This document shows positions 40,632 to 51,941 of a DNA stretch of 64,000 nt, piece by piece (position 1 is the stretch's first letter; every line of letters starts with the position of its first letter). The DNA is from Linderina pennispora. Its lineage: Eukaryota > Kickxellomycota > Kickxellomycetes > Kickxellales > Kickxellaceae. The position numbers were made by a program, and so were the translations under genes. Below the pieces are notes generated by a model. That model was not told the DNA's origin. It saw nothing but the letters and a program-made list of their open reading frames with translations, and searched no databases. The stretch spans positions 27,004-91,003 of the forward strand of contig NW_024468274.1 in NCBI RefSeq assembly GCF_002104995.1, in the 5' to 3' direction.

Positions 40632-43071
40632 ATGCAAGACTCGCTGCTGAACGCATACATCTACGATTTTCTTCGCAAAAAACGGTTGCTGAAGACCGCG
40701 CTGGCATTGGCCGAGGAGTGCGGCAACCTGCCACTTGCTCAGGTCGTGCCCAGTGATCCGCGCGTGCCTGACGACACACCGGCCGGTGCGGGTGCAGCAA
40801 AGGCGAAGGGCAAGGCCGACGGAGACGCAAGGGATGGCGCCAGTAGTAAATTCACTCCGCCGGCACATGACTCAGCGAGTCCGGCCAAGGGCGATGGAGC
40901 GAATCCCGCAGACCGGCCAAAGGGCAAGCCTGTGCCGGCCGTCAACGTGCCGCTAGACATGGCCAACACATTCCTGGGGAATTGGTTTGAGCTCTTTCAT
41001 TGCATGGCACAGGCCTACTCCGATCGCCAGCCGGCGGCCAATGTGCCCGATCTCATGCGTACGTACGTGCAGCACCAGCAGATGCGGAAGGGGCAAAAGC
41101 CTGCTGCCACACAGCTGAATCCGAATGGCAAGCGCAGCGGCTCACGGTAAGTTGTTTTTCTACCTTTGCATGCCGAATGCTGATGCGGCCAGGCAGGGAG
41201 AGGGGGTATCCTGAAGACCCCCTTGTTTGCAGAAGGGCACCCGTCTTGACTGGGGCTCGCTTCTCCCCAACTGTGTACAGGTGGGGGGTGTTCAGAATCC
41301 TCAGGGGCCGCGTTACTTTCAGTGCCCGCTTTCAAACACGCACCACAGCATCTCCTGTTTTCTCTCTTCCGTGTCAATCCCCGTTGTCATTTAATGTTGG
41401 CTAACAGAAACCCATCCCTTTTCTGTTTACGGGGGCAATCCCATGCCTTTTTCTGCGTATAGTGACGACGCGGATACAGCTGGAGTTGGTTCAGAGCAGG
41501 TGGACGCTGCCACGAAGCGGATACGGTCAAACAACGGCGAGAGCTCGCCGCAGAGTGCCGCGCTGGTGGCAAAGTACACACCGTTTCCTGATGGGTCTGA
41601 TCACCAGCACCAGCAGCACCAGGAGCAGCAGCAGCAGGCAGCGACAAACGGCGTGCCGACGATTCCCCACGGCCCTGGCGTCAACATGCTCCCGCTAGGC
41701 GGGCACATGCTGTCCAACGACTATACGCAGTATCTGTCACGCAGCCTGAAGGTTGTCAGCGAGGGCACGCAGGCTGCCGGCACAGCGCACCAGGCACATA
41801 GAAACGAGCAAGGTAATGTTGGGTCAACCACGTAATGCATGTCAGAAAGTGTTGGGGGATGTCCAGGCGCTCTTCCCATATAGTGCATATATGAGTGGTC
41901 GCCAAGCTATTGTACCTTTTCTGGTCGTTTGCCAAAGTGCTCATATTAATTTCTGTGAGGTAGACCTGTGCCCTATTGTTCCATGTCTTGAGTAGCACTT
42001 TATTGTGCTTGTTTTATGCATGCCATTATCCGGGTCATAAACTTTTTGCTTATTAGTGTGCCATTGCCTATTTGTTTGTTTCGGCACCCTCTATTGTCTG
42101 CATCTCACTCACACGCAAAACCACAACAACATACTGCACTCTCGAGTCCCACTATACACAGTGGATAATTGATGGTTGAGGAATATCCTTGGCTAATACG
42201 AACTGTACATTCGCTTGTTACCCTTTCCATAGATGTCCGAGTCAAGGTCGAGCCCAATTCATCGCCTGCAGCCCAGTTGAAGTCTAACAACAGCGTGTCA
42301 GGACAGAGTGAAGCATCTACACGGTCGCCGCCTGGTCCGAAGCAGCAGCAGCAGCAGCAGCAGCAATCACAGCCGCAGGCGCAATCACAGCCACAGGCGC
42401 AACCGCCCACAGCGCCCCGGGCGAGTGCTACACCGTTGAACGCAAAGATGACAGAGACGCAGGCGCAGCCACCGCCGATTAAGCACGCTCATACATTTGC
42501 ATCCCCGCACGTAGCGAATGCCAATATCCCACGGCTTGTGCCAAATCAGCGCACGGTCAGCCAATCCATGGGTGGCAGTCCAAATGTATCGGGGGTCGCC
42601 ACAGCACAGGCAGCTCAGCGGCTGATATCGCCACCGCCGTCTATTACTTCGCCAATGATTCCCAATGCAGCTGCACACAATGATCTGCGCCGCGCATCGG
42701 TTGCCTCCATGACGTTTGGCATGCCGCCCCAGCCACACCAGCAGCAGGTGCATCCCGGCCAGCTTCAGCGTGTTGGATCGGTCGGTCCGCCTAGCCAGCT
42801 CATGCACCAGGCGATCCCCGGCAACTTTTCGGGTGCTATGCCCCAGCCAGGGATGGGTGCTCCGGGACAGGGCGAATTCAGCTTCAATAGCTCGTCAACG
42901 GTTCTGGCAGCAGCAGCGGCGGCAGCGGGATACCCGATGGCTTCGATAGCGGGTGCCCCGAATGCTGCTATGCTTGCATATTTCCAAAACCAGCAGCAGC
43001 ATCATCAACAGCAGCAGCAGCAGCAGCAGCAACACCAACAGCAACAACAGCAACAACAACAGCAGCAACAC

Positions 43072-43104
<33 letters not shown>

Positions 43105-44475
43105 GCAGCGAACGCGGCTGTAACTTCACACCCAGAGATTAGCACAGTAGGCGCCCCGAGCTCGTTGCAGATGGACCAAGCATCTCGGCCACAGGGACAA
43201 CCAGGCGTGCCCACAAACCTGCCGCCTGGGATGCAGGTGCCTAATGCTAATCCGTTTGCGATGCTGAGCCCACAGATGGCCGTTCAAGCCGAAAATCAGG
43301 GGTATCCGCATGGTGTTCCGTCTCAGACGCTTCCAGCCAACCAGCCGCAAGTGCAGCCACAGATACAGCCACAGACGCAGCAGCAACAGCAACAGCAGCA
43401 GTTTCAGTTCCAGCTCCAGCATCAGGTGCCTGGGCCGCATGGCGCCATCCCACCGGGTCATATGGCGATGCAGCGCGGCGGCATGCTTGTAGGCAATCTC
43501 GGACCCGGCGGGATCCGGCGCCCTGGTACTGGCGAGCCCGACAATAGCGCACCCAACCAGGGACTGATGATCATCTCGTCGGCACCAACTGCTTCAATCC
43601 CGACCTCGGCGCCTACACCTGCCACGGCTCCAAAGAAGGCGGCTGCGAAACCCAAGTCACGCAAGTCCACGAAGAAGGGGGCAAAGGGCGTAGCAAACAA
43701 GTCGCAGGCCACGTCGAGCCCCGCTATGGTTATGCCGGTAGGTGCGGGTCCCATGTCTGCACTAAACCCACCGCCAGCACCAGTGAACCGCAACAACCCG
43801 GCTGCCGGAATCGAGCGCGTTGCTTCCCCATACACTATTAAAAGTGGGGTTGTCAGTAGCAACAGCGGGAGCAGCGGTAAGGCTAGTGCCAGTCCAGCCT
43901 TGGCCATGAAGGCGCAGCAGCAGCAGCAAGTGGCCAATGCCATTGCCACCAGTGCCGGTGGAACGAATCCAATGATGGGCGTGGCCAAGCCTAATATCAA
44001 TACGCCGTCGCCATCGTTTGCAAATAGCAGCATTGCAGGCCGCAATCTGGCCATGGCCAGTGAGGGGGGTGATGCAGGTGAGAGCACGCTCTCGTCGATA
44101 CTGTCGCAGCGGGGCAATCAGGCAGCCCAGCAGCTCCCGATTCAGATGATGGCTGGCACCACGCCTGGATCGACAGGCGACTTGCAGACAACGGAGCCGA
44201 GCGATTTTGGCGCCCTCCAGCTCAGCGACTGGCTTACCGACGGGAACGGGGACTCGCTCAGTGACATCTTCAACTTTGGTACGTCACTTGGCGACCAGCA
44301 TGCGAGCAGTGCGCAGGCGATGGGCGGGTTCAGCCTGGGCGACGCCAACTTTGCTCATCTTATTGGCAGTGGCGGGATCTCGGGGGCGATGCCGATGCCG
44401 CTGAACATGGGGACGACGTCGGCACCGGCGGATGGTAGCTCGGTGGCTCCTGCTGCCACACAAAACAATGTGTAG
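40632..44475 (+). CDS. LisH-domain, glutamine-rich regulator (Flo8/SSDP-like)
   Basis: Three exons: 40632-41146, 41463-41812 and 42233-44475. Introns of 316 bp (GTAAGT ... ATAG) and 420 bp (GTAATG ... ATAG) keep phase and give 1035 residues. Residues 3-32 are a LisH motif (LLNAYIYDFLRKKRLLKTAL). Residues 105-125 (MANTFLGNWFELFHCMAQAY) match the conserved segment after LisH in Flo8/Som1 and animal SSBP proteins (LisH dimerisation plus a W-x-x-F element). The rest is Gln/Pro/Ser/Ala-rich, with long Q/H runs at 42990-43105 and a basic patch (KPKSRKSTKKGAKG). Near the end is an acidic/hydrophobic region (LQLSDWLTDGNGDSLSDIF) that could activate transcription. Such factors drive adhesion and filamentation under cAMP/PKA in yeasts. 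The role here is inferred. Confidence 0.85.
42990..43105 (+). repeat. CAG/CAA repeat coding poly-Gln/His
   Basis: Mixed CAG, CAA and CAC/CAT codons code about 38 residues of nearly uninterrupted Gln with His. The interruptions should stabilise it, though its length is likely to vary between strains. Confidence 0.9.
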
Positions 44476-45396
44476 ATTATGCTCGAGGAGGACTTGCAAG
44501 CTGCGTGGTTCGCCTTGGTTGTATAAAAGGAACAAACGCCTTAGGGCTACCAGTGGTTGCAGAGGAGGGGCCGCGCTTAGCATCTGGATATGGAGTCGGG
44601 CTATTCTAGATACCAGGCTGCTTCCATGCACTTGCTCTGCCCCTTCCTCTCCCCAAAAATCTAACCTTTCACTCTATTTCATCTATTTCTTTTTATTTCC
44701 GCTACCCCCTTCACCACCACAGTCCTAATAATAACACCTATGTATTACTCCTTCCTTTTCCCTCGCGTTGCTGCAGAACCGAGCTGACGTCTACATGCCC
44801 AGCCGAGGCAGAGGACCAGCGAGCCGTCGCCCAGACCCTGACACGCGTCCTGCGGGCGCTTTGTCACAGGATGGAAATACTGATGAGAGCCTTTAATGCT
44901 TCATGAGAGATGGCGGCACATGGTTGCCCCAAGCTATTCCCATCATCTGTTTCCACTGCCCCAAAACATAATCATGTTCTATATATAGCATCCACATACA
45001 AGGCGATGTTTGCAGCGGCGTGACATGTATGACGATTAGAAAATGCAATCATTGCGATTAGTTCGGGGAATTTTAGATGATAATGTATGAAGGGGACATT
45101 TGTCTCTTGCGTAATGGAGTTGGCCTTGTCCTGCGCTCCATTTGCGATTTCGAATTGGTTGAGCAACTAGACGCCATGCATACGAGAAATGGCCATTTTT
45201 CGCATGTATATGCTGCATGCCTGATTGAAAGACACTGCAGGTGGATTGCATATACACACGCGCTGGAAGTGGATGCGAATTGGCAGTTATTTATCCTCTT
45301 TAAACCTGAACGCATTTTTGCATCGTATTTATATATCGATTTTTCTCCTTTCTATTTCACATACCTTTACAGCATCGCCTGCAAAAAATTTGTCGC
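44476..45396. other. Intergenic region, nothing recognised
   Basis: No supported ORF. It contains the 3' flank of the LisH gene and the promoter of the RING ligase. Confidence 0.5.
45326..45336 (+). promoter_or_regulatory. TATA box of PA-TM-RING gene
   Basis: TTTATATATCG lies about 60-70 bp upstream of the ATG at 45397. Confidence 0.5.
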
Positions 45397-46788
45397 ATGG
45401 TTTACACAATATTTCAGGATGCCCTATTCGCATGGGCATTCCTAGCTGCAGCCCAAGCCCGCGCACCACTTGTATCGCTGACGGTTAGTGTACAGAGCAA
45501 CGTAACAAGCGACACCCAGCGCAACGCCTATCAAGCAACATTCGATCGTAGCGACTACGCCTATCCACTACCACAAACGGGTCTCAGCACATTTGGCTTC
45601 GCAGGCGAGCTCTACGTGCCGGAATCTGCTGACTGTGCTGACGACGCAATATTGCGCACGGTGCGGAAATACACCAAGCCAGATCACCCAAACGGCATTG
45701 CATTCCTGCCGTACAAGAGCTGCCGCAGCGAGTGGGAATGGGTGCTGCACCAGGAAACCGAATCGGGGCGGGCAGCTGGCGCACTCCTGTACTCTATGAA
45801 AGATGATGCAGCGCAGGCAGCCGAGCGTGCAGTAGTCGACTTGACCTACTTGCACACGCCTGTGTGGGTGGTGAATAATGTGGCAGGAGCGTACCTCATC
45901 CGGGTACTGGAGCACGTATACGGAAACGCAAGTAAAGTGGATTTACCTCAGCCGCCAAACAACATCAAGTATGAGTATTTGCAAGACGACGTGAAGATGG
46001 CAGTGCGCATAGCGACTGAAGGCAGCCAGCTGACACACCCGCGCGTCTTCATCACTATCGGGCGGTCTGCAGCGGATGTGGCATCGGCCGACAGAAATTT
46101 CTTTCTGAAAGCTATGGTTGGTGTGGGTATCACTGGGATTGTGTGCTTTGTCATCGCCATGCTGGTACGCTATTTTGACTGTCTGAAACTCAGCCGGCGT
46201 AGGGTGCGAGCGGGGCGTCGGTCGACCGAATTTCCTCCACGCGCTACGACCGTGTGGGCTCGCAATAGCGGACAGGCGTTCCGAGCACGCTCCAGACGTG
46301 CACGACACGCCGACGCCCATGGCCATCGACGGAATTCAACCCGACGCGTTCTGCAGCAAAGCGAGCTGGATCTAATGCCACTGCGCATTGTAACTCACCG
46401 CGATCTCCAGCCTCCTGATACCCTGGGCCTGCCAGGTAATATGAAGAAGCCACAGATGGCGATTCTGCGGAGCAACGCGTCCTGCCCACACTTGCCCCAG
46501 ATGCCTGGCAGTTCCTTGGAGCTAACCCGTGTGTATTCGGCGCAACTAGGCGAGCTTCCTAGCAAGGATCCGGTACTAACGTCGTGGGATGATGACGATG
46601 ACGACTTGAATGAGTGTGCGATTTGTCTAGACGAGATACGTGAAGGGGATGTGGTGAGGGAGCTGCCCTGTCCGCATACTTTCCACAGCAGGTGCATTGA
46701 TCGGTGGCTGCTGTTCCAGTCGTCGGTGTGTCCGTTATGTAAGCGCGATACGCTAATTGAGCCGCCAGCTGTCGAGCATGTGGCGTAG
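45397..46788 (+). CDS. PA-TM-RING ubiquitin ligase (RNF13/RNF167-like)
   Basis: A 463-residue endomembrane E3. It has a signal peptide ([17 protein letters not shown]), then a lumenal protease-associated domain to about residue 215 ([38 protein letters not shown]). A transmembrane helix follows ([19 protein letters not shown]), then an Arg-rich cytosolic linker. The RING-H2 domain is near the C-terminus: [31 protein letters not shown] and CPLCKRD, with all eight ligands present. An acidic Asp run precedes the RING. Family members ubiquitinate vacuolar/endosomal membrane cargo. Intact, single exon; ATG chosen for the signal peptide. Confidence 0.9.
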   Translation: MVYTIFQDALFAWAFLAAAQARAPLVSLTVSVQSNVTSDTQRNAYQATFDRSDYAYPLPQTGLSTFGFAGELYVPESADCADDAILRTVRKYTKPDHPNGIAFLPYKSCRSEWEWVLHQETESGRAAGALLYSMKDDAAQAAERAVVDLTYLHTPVWVVNNVAGAYLIRVLEHVYGNASKVDLPQPPNNIKYEYLQDDVKMAVRIATEGSQLTHPRVFITIGRSAADVASADRNFFLKAMVGVGITGIVCFVIAMLVRYFDCLKLSRRRVRAGRRSTEFPPRATTVWARNSGQAFRARSRRARHADAHGHRRNSTRRVLQQSELDLMPLRIVTHRDLQPPDTLGLPGNMKKPQMAILRSNASCPHLPQMPGSSLELTRVYSAQLGELPSKDPVLTSWDDDDDDLNECAICLDEIREGDVVRELPCPHTFHSRCIDRWLLFQSSVCPLCKRDTLIEPPAVEHVA

Positions 46789-47144
46789 TCCATTTGATTT
46801 AGCAATAATGTCTTACACTACAAGGGAATGGACATGGGGGAAATGGAGCTGGATATGGAATGTCCAAGGTGAATGCTCCCCGGCCGAGCCGACTCGGCGG
46901 ACCAGTATTCCTTGTTTGTCGCTCGAAAAATTCTCAGCTTTTAAAGGCTTCGGGCTGCGTATTCGTTTTCTTCTACACATACATTCCGTTTTTTGCTTCC
47001 GTGCCGCATTCCCGACATTAGCTGTTTTCATTCTTGTCCTCCAGCTTTGGTGTCCTTTCGCCCTGGTTATACTGACGCGTGCACGCGCATTCTGCAAAGC
47101 ACTTTTATTGTAAACACCTTGAATTCCCTTTGCTTTTTCCGCGA
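46789..47144. other. Intergenic region, nothing recognised
   Basis: Promoter and leader of the next locus. No supported ORF. Confidence 0.45.
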
Positions 47145-49250
47145 ATGCTTCCGACAAAACGGCAGTTCAGGTCAGTCACGTATACACGCGAGAGCGAAAT
47201 ACACCAGCTCTCGTACAGTATTCCAGAGGGCCTGCCACACGAAGAGCTGTTTACACCCGAAGGCATTCCGATCGTACAGCCGGTAGCCAAGCGTCCGCGA
47301 CTCGTGTTTGAGTTTGCTGGCGGCCTTACGCATCAGGATCCGTCGGGGGACTTCGACACCAGGTAAGGGGATTCTGGCACTACATCCTTGTCTAATGGCC
47401 AAGACAGTAGGTATTGACGGGATGGGCTCCTTTTTTAGACGACTCAGTCGTTCGTAATGTCACGGTGGACAACGACCACCTCAAGCATTTGCTAGAAACG
47501 CAGTGCGCCGAGAATATCATTGAGCAGATCGCAGCCCAGGTACCAAACACGCCGGTCATCGAGCAGCCAGAGAGTGCAGAGGATATCCTCGTGGCAAACC
47601 TCAGATGCTGAAGAACCAGTAGATCACACTGCGGGTGAGTTGTCGCTAGAAGGGTGCGAGGAGACTGGACAATCCGGAAGTTGAGCTGCTGGAGATCAAT
47701 GCCACTATTGGCGAAGAGTCGGACCTGGATGCAGCCTGCAGCAGCCAGTAGGGCTTAATGAGAGGTATAGCCGTTCTGGATGTCGTGGCACTGAGCTATC
47801 AGAAGCCAATGGGCCTGGATTTGAGTATTTTGGTTTACAAGAGACTGAGCAACCGCAAAAGCAACGGCAGCAAGAGACAGAACAAGATCGAACGCACGAC
47901 ACACCTATATACAATGGATCTGGGCATGAGTATATCTACACCTGATACTGGTGGAGATACACAGGAAGCAGACGACAGCCGCTGCTCAGAGGCACCAGAG
48001 CAAGGTCGATAGCGAAGAAGAGGGGAGGAGGGAGGAGGGAGGCAGCAGAAGAGGGGGAGGATGACAGAGATGAGAATGAAGACGGGGATGACAACATCTC
48101 TGAAGAGATCGAGGAGACTGAAGGGCCTGATACCAGGTCTTTCTGATCAGTACAAGCTCTTGGGCAAAATTGGCGAAGGCACATTCAGCACCGTCTACAA
48201 GGCAATCGACCTGCAGCACGACCGCTACGACAACCACAGCTGGGAGATGATCTACGATGACGCTGCCACAGATGACGAAGCCTCGAGCCGGTTCCGGCGA
48301 CCCGGGCGGCGGCGGCGATCGCACATGGTAGCCATCAAGAAGATCTATGTGACGAAGCTCCCCTGCACGCATCGCCAACGAGATCGCCATCCTCAACGAC
48401 CTGCGCGGCAGCCGGTTCGTTGCACCACTAGTAACCGCTATGCGCAAGGATGACCAGGTCATCGTCGTGTTGCCGTACTTCCCCAATGACGATTTCCGCA
48501 GCTTTTACATGACCCTGTCTATCGATGAGATCCGCTGGTACATGGCGTCGTTGCTCGAGGCCCTCAAGTTTTCACATCGCCAAGGCATCATGCATCGCGA
48601 CATCAAACCATCGAATTTCCTCTACGACATTGGCAGGCGTCATGGCGTGCTAGTAGATTTTGGCCTGGCTGAGCGCGAAAATGACCAGGAGGCAACGAAG
48701 CATCGGTCACGGCATGCGCTGCAGATGGACTCGACGACGGCAGCACGCATATTCCGCAGCTTTGATATGCGCGGACGGCCTGGAATTCCACGCAAGGATA
48801 CACGCCCCGGTCTGCGCGCCAATCGAGCAGGCACGCGTGGGTTTCGGGCTCCCGAAGTTTTGCTCAAAAGTCGCAAAGCAGTCGGTGGCTATTGATATCT
48901 GGTCGGCGGGCGTCATTCTGCTGTGCTTTTTGACGCGCCGATTTCCATTCTTCCAGTCTACCGACGACACAGAGGCATTGCTGGAGATCGCTGTATTGTA
49001 TGGACGGCTGGAGATGGAGCGTGCAGCGGTGGCCCTGGGCAGGACGTTCTTGACGAACATCCCGACCGTCAAGGATCGCGGGATTCGATTTGAAAGCCTG
49101 ATCAAGGCGTACAACCTTGATGGATTCCTTGTTATGCCGCCAGAGGCCTACGATCTGCTACGCAAATTGCTAGCACTAACGCCCGATAAGCGTATCACGG
49201 CGGCCGAGGCCCTCGAGCACCCGTTTATCACGAACCGCCCCTTTGACTAG
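47145..49250 (+). CDS. CDC7: Cdc7/Hsk1-type protein kinase, several frame breaks
   Basis: The kinase part (48140-49250) is Dbf4-dependent Cdc7, which fires replication origins by phosphorylating MCM. Motifs are YKLLGKIGEGTFSTVYKAID, VAIKKIY with the ATP lysine, HRDIKPSNFLYD, VLVDFGLAE, AGTRGFRAPEVLL and IDIWSAGVILLCFL. Two one-base surpluses break it: near 48355 (ACGAAGC, one A too many) and in the A4 run at 48866-48869. Each correction restores perfect kinase sequence. Upstream (47145-48110) short coding-like pieces (VFEFAGGLTHQDPSGDF, TVDNDHLKHLLETQCAE, NPEVELLEINATIGEES, and an acidic run before the kinase) lie in different frames. They are probably the N-terminus with an intron at about 47363-47449 and more errors. 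It could also be a separate small gene. Confidence 0.8.
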
Positions 49251-49387
49251 AGCCATTCCTTTCTTTGTATGCTACGTCACTCACCCAGTATCAACATATT
49301 AGATCAACATATCATTATGTGTGAAGGCATCAATGTGCCTGCGAATCGCACTCCCCTTTTCTTTTCTGAAACCCCCACCCTTGTATG

Positions 49388-51941
49388 AATATGTCACGAC
49401 AGCTCCTCAATTCGACAACTGCTCTGAATTCTCTTTTCATTCGCGGCTATGCCACTGTGTGCAGCCCCCAGCAGCGGGCTACGCAGCCGGCCGCCCCTCC
49501 AAAGCCTGTACTTACGCAAACACTTCTGGCTGATATCAGCAGCAGAGCAGCAGCACTAGCAGCCAGTGATAGCTGGTCAACAGACAACGAACGTCAGGTG
49601 GTTACGGTGCTAGAAACATGCCAGCAGCTACTTGGAAATGCCCACACTTCTGCCGAGACCCAGCAGCTGTGCCAGGTCGCCGACCAGCTGGGCCAAAAGA
49701 TCATCATGGGCAAGAGCAAGAGCAGTCTATCGCTGCTGCCGTTTACGCGATACCTCGAGTTCTACGCGCAGCTGGGTCGACCAGATATCACACAGCTGGC
49801 CTTTAGCCGGATCCGGCGGCAATGGCGGCAGCCGTCGATTTCAGTATACTCAGCGCAGCAGCGCGCATTGCTCAGGTTCGCAGCAGACCGTGCCAGCGGT
49901 CTGCAGCTCCTGGCGTGCACAATATCGCACAAAGCTCCAGCACTAGCTGCGCAGTCTGTCGAGAGTCGGCTGATAGAGACCTCTGTGAGGCAGATCATGT
50001 GAGGACGCGTTGGCATGGGAACGCCGGACTCGTCGACTCGTCAAGGTATTTGAGTATGGATCGTACTCGGCCCTGGCAATGCTGATTGCCAAGTGGGCAT
50101 GGATTGGAAACAGCGTAGTACTCGCAGGCATGGGAGTCGTACCCAAAGCAGTGGCCTCAGCAGCTGTGCTGGGAGTTTCAGCCGCAATAGTCCGTATGGC
50201 TGTCAAGCACTCGGTGATGGGATCGCTAACTGTGCCGGCGCTGGCCGAGACTACTGTACCGCATACGGCCAATACAGTACAGGCACAGGATGGCGAATCG
50301 GAGGCGCGGCGGATTCTGAGTCGCGCATTCCCTGCATCGCCGTCAGACGAAGCCATGATGGAGATCGGCGAGATTCTGAAGACTGCAAAGGCAACGAGGT
50401 CGCAGGCTATGTCGTGGAAGCTGCGCCTGGCCTTAATGTGGAGTCGGTTTGCAAGACGGTTCGCTATCGTTGAACCGGTGCTGATGAGCGATCGGGCGCT
50501 TACGCAGAGGCTTTGTGTGCTGTGGGCACGCAATATCACGCAAATGGTACCTTCGGACGTTAAGACTGGCGATTTAGCCACTGAGGCGGTGTGCTCGGAG
50601 GCGCTTTTGGAATGGATCGCATTTGTCGAGCGAGAGAATGGCGAATCGCCGCTGGTACTAGGCCATGACGGGGTCGTCGATAGTGCACGGTTCGCTGCTA
50701 GACATACTGACGCCAAGACGATTAAGCGATTCCTGGAGTTTTCATTTTCTGGCGCACTGTCCTTAATGCGTGGCCTGGATTCTGGTAGTTCGACACATTT
50801 GGACGAGCAGTCGATGAACCAGGCAGGGAGTGTGGCTACAGTGGCAGACAGTCGTGTAGCAATGAACGCCGCCGACAACCCTGCTCACCGAACTGCCGCT
50901 ACGATCCTTGTATCAATAACTATCGTCAACCAACTTCTCAATCAGGCACGCGAGTCCCGTGGACCAACAGACCCAGCATTGTGCGGAAAGTTATTTGTTG
51001 CGCTCAACACCGTACTAGCATCAGAAAGCTGCCCAATTCCGGTCTCGCTCTATTATGCCGCGTTTCGCGCAGCTGCTGTGCTCAATGATACAGTGCTGTC
51101 TGACAGATTGGCGCAACGGTTTAGAGACAGTTTTGTAAAGGGCGATCCATATATTGCCAAGGCCGTACGAAGCGACCGTGATTCTACTGCTATGGGCTGG
51201 CGGCTCGGCAGTGCGGCTCCGACAAGTGTTCCGCCTATAGTGCGCTGTGTTTCGCCTTACCTATCTATGCTCGCACAACAGGACGTGACCAGCAACACTA
51301 GGCAAGATGCAGTATGCGAACTCGTTAAGAGCTGGAACAAAATTGGCCTGCTTGACCACGCAGCAGCAACAATGGCCTTGGTTACCGCTGTAAAAGGGGT
51401 AGATACGACCCAAGCACATCCTATGCTTGTGCCAACTGTCCAGCGGTGGATGGATCTCGGGCAGACGATCTTTTCCGGTGTTCCACGAGGTACATCCACA
51501 ACCGACAAGGTCCGCGAAGCAGAGTGTGCCCGTGCACTCTATTACCTCGCTACCCGCGTAATGGAGCTTGGAGCCACAATTGGACATTTGGAGCTTGGCT
51601 TCCAGGCCCACAGCATCGTGTCGGAGTCGATCAAGCAGCGCTCGTATTTAGAGACATTTGCGCCGTCTGACTACAATGAGCAGTCGATTCGCGTGTTTTC
51701 GAGTATGGCTGAGCAGCACGCGCCGAGCGAGCAGTCACAGGTTTGTGTGCATATGGCTATATCAGTACTGGATCAGATGCGCACACTTGGACAGACCCCG
51801 CAGTGGCAAACATTTGATGCGCTGTGTGTGGCTGCAGCAAAATCATATGTGGACATTGAGAACCAGGTGTCGGTTTGGACCAAGCTTATCAAGGATCGGG
51901 CGCAGGCGAAGAAGCTCAGCAGCTTTGCAAAATCTTTGTAA
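49388..51941 (+). CDS. Mitochondrial helical-repeat protein, one frame break
   Basis: Not assigned. Starting at MNMSRQLLNS (or the next Met), the first ~25 residues (LLNSTTALNSLFIRGYATV) are a typical mitochondrial presequence. Then come helical pairs such as PFTRYLEFYAQLGRPDITQL, resembling PPR/TPR-like repeats of mitochondrial RNA-processing proteins, and a long alpha-helical remainder ending SSFAKSL. The frame breaks at about 50000 (ATCATGTGAGG). Dropping one T joins VRQIM to EDALAWERRTRRL without a gap. That leaves one protein of about 850 residues, not two genes. Hydrophobic stretches near VVLAGMGVVPKAVASAAVL could be a membrane segment. Confidence 0.7.

Noticed and set aside
49943-50878. 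311-codon minus-strand frame
   Set aside because: Lies fully opposite the mitochondrial protein, is Ser/Thr-rich and has no domain.
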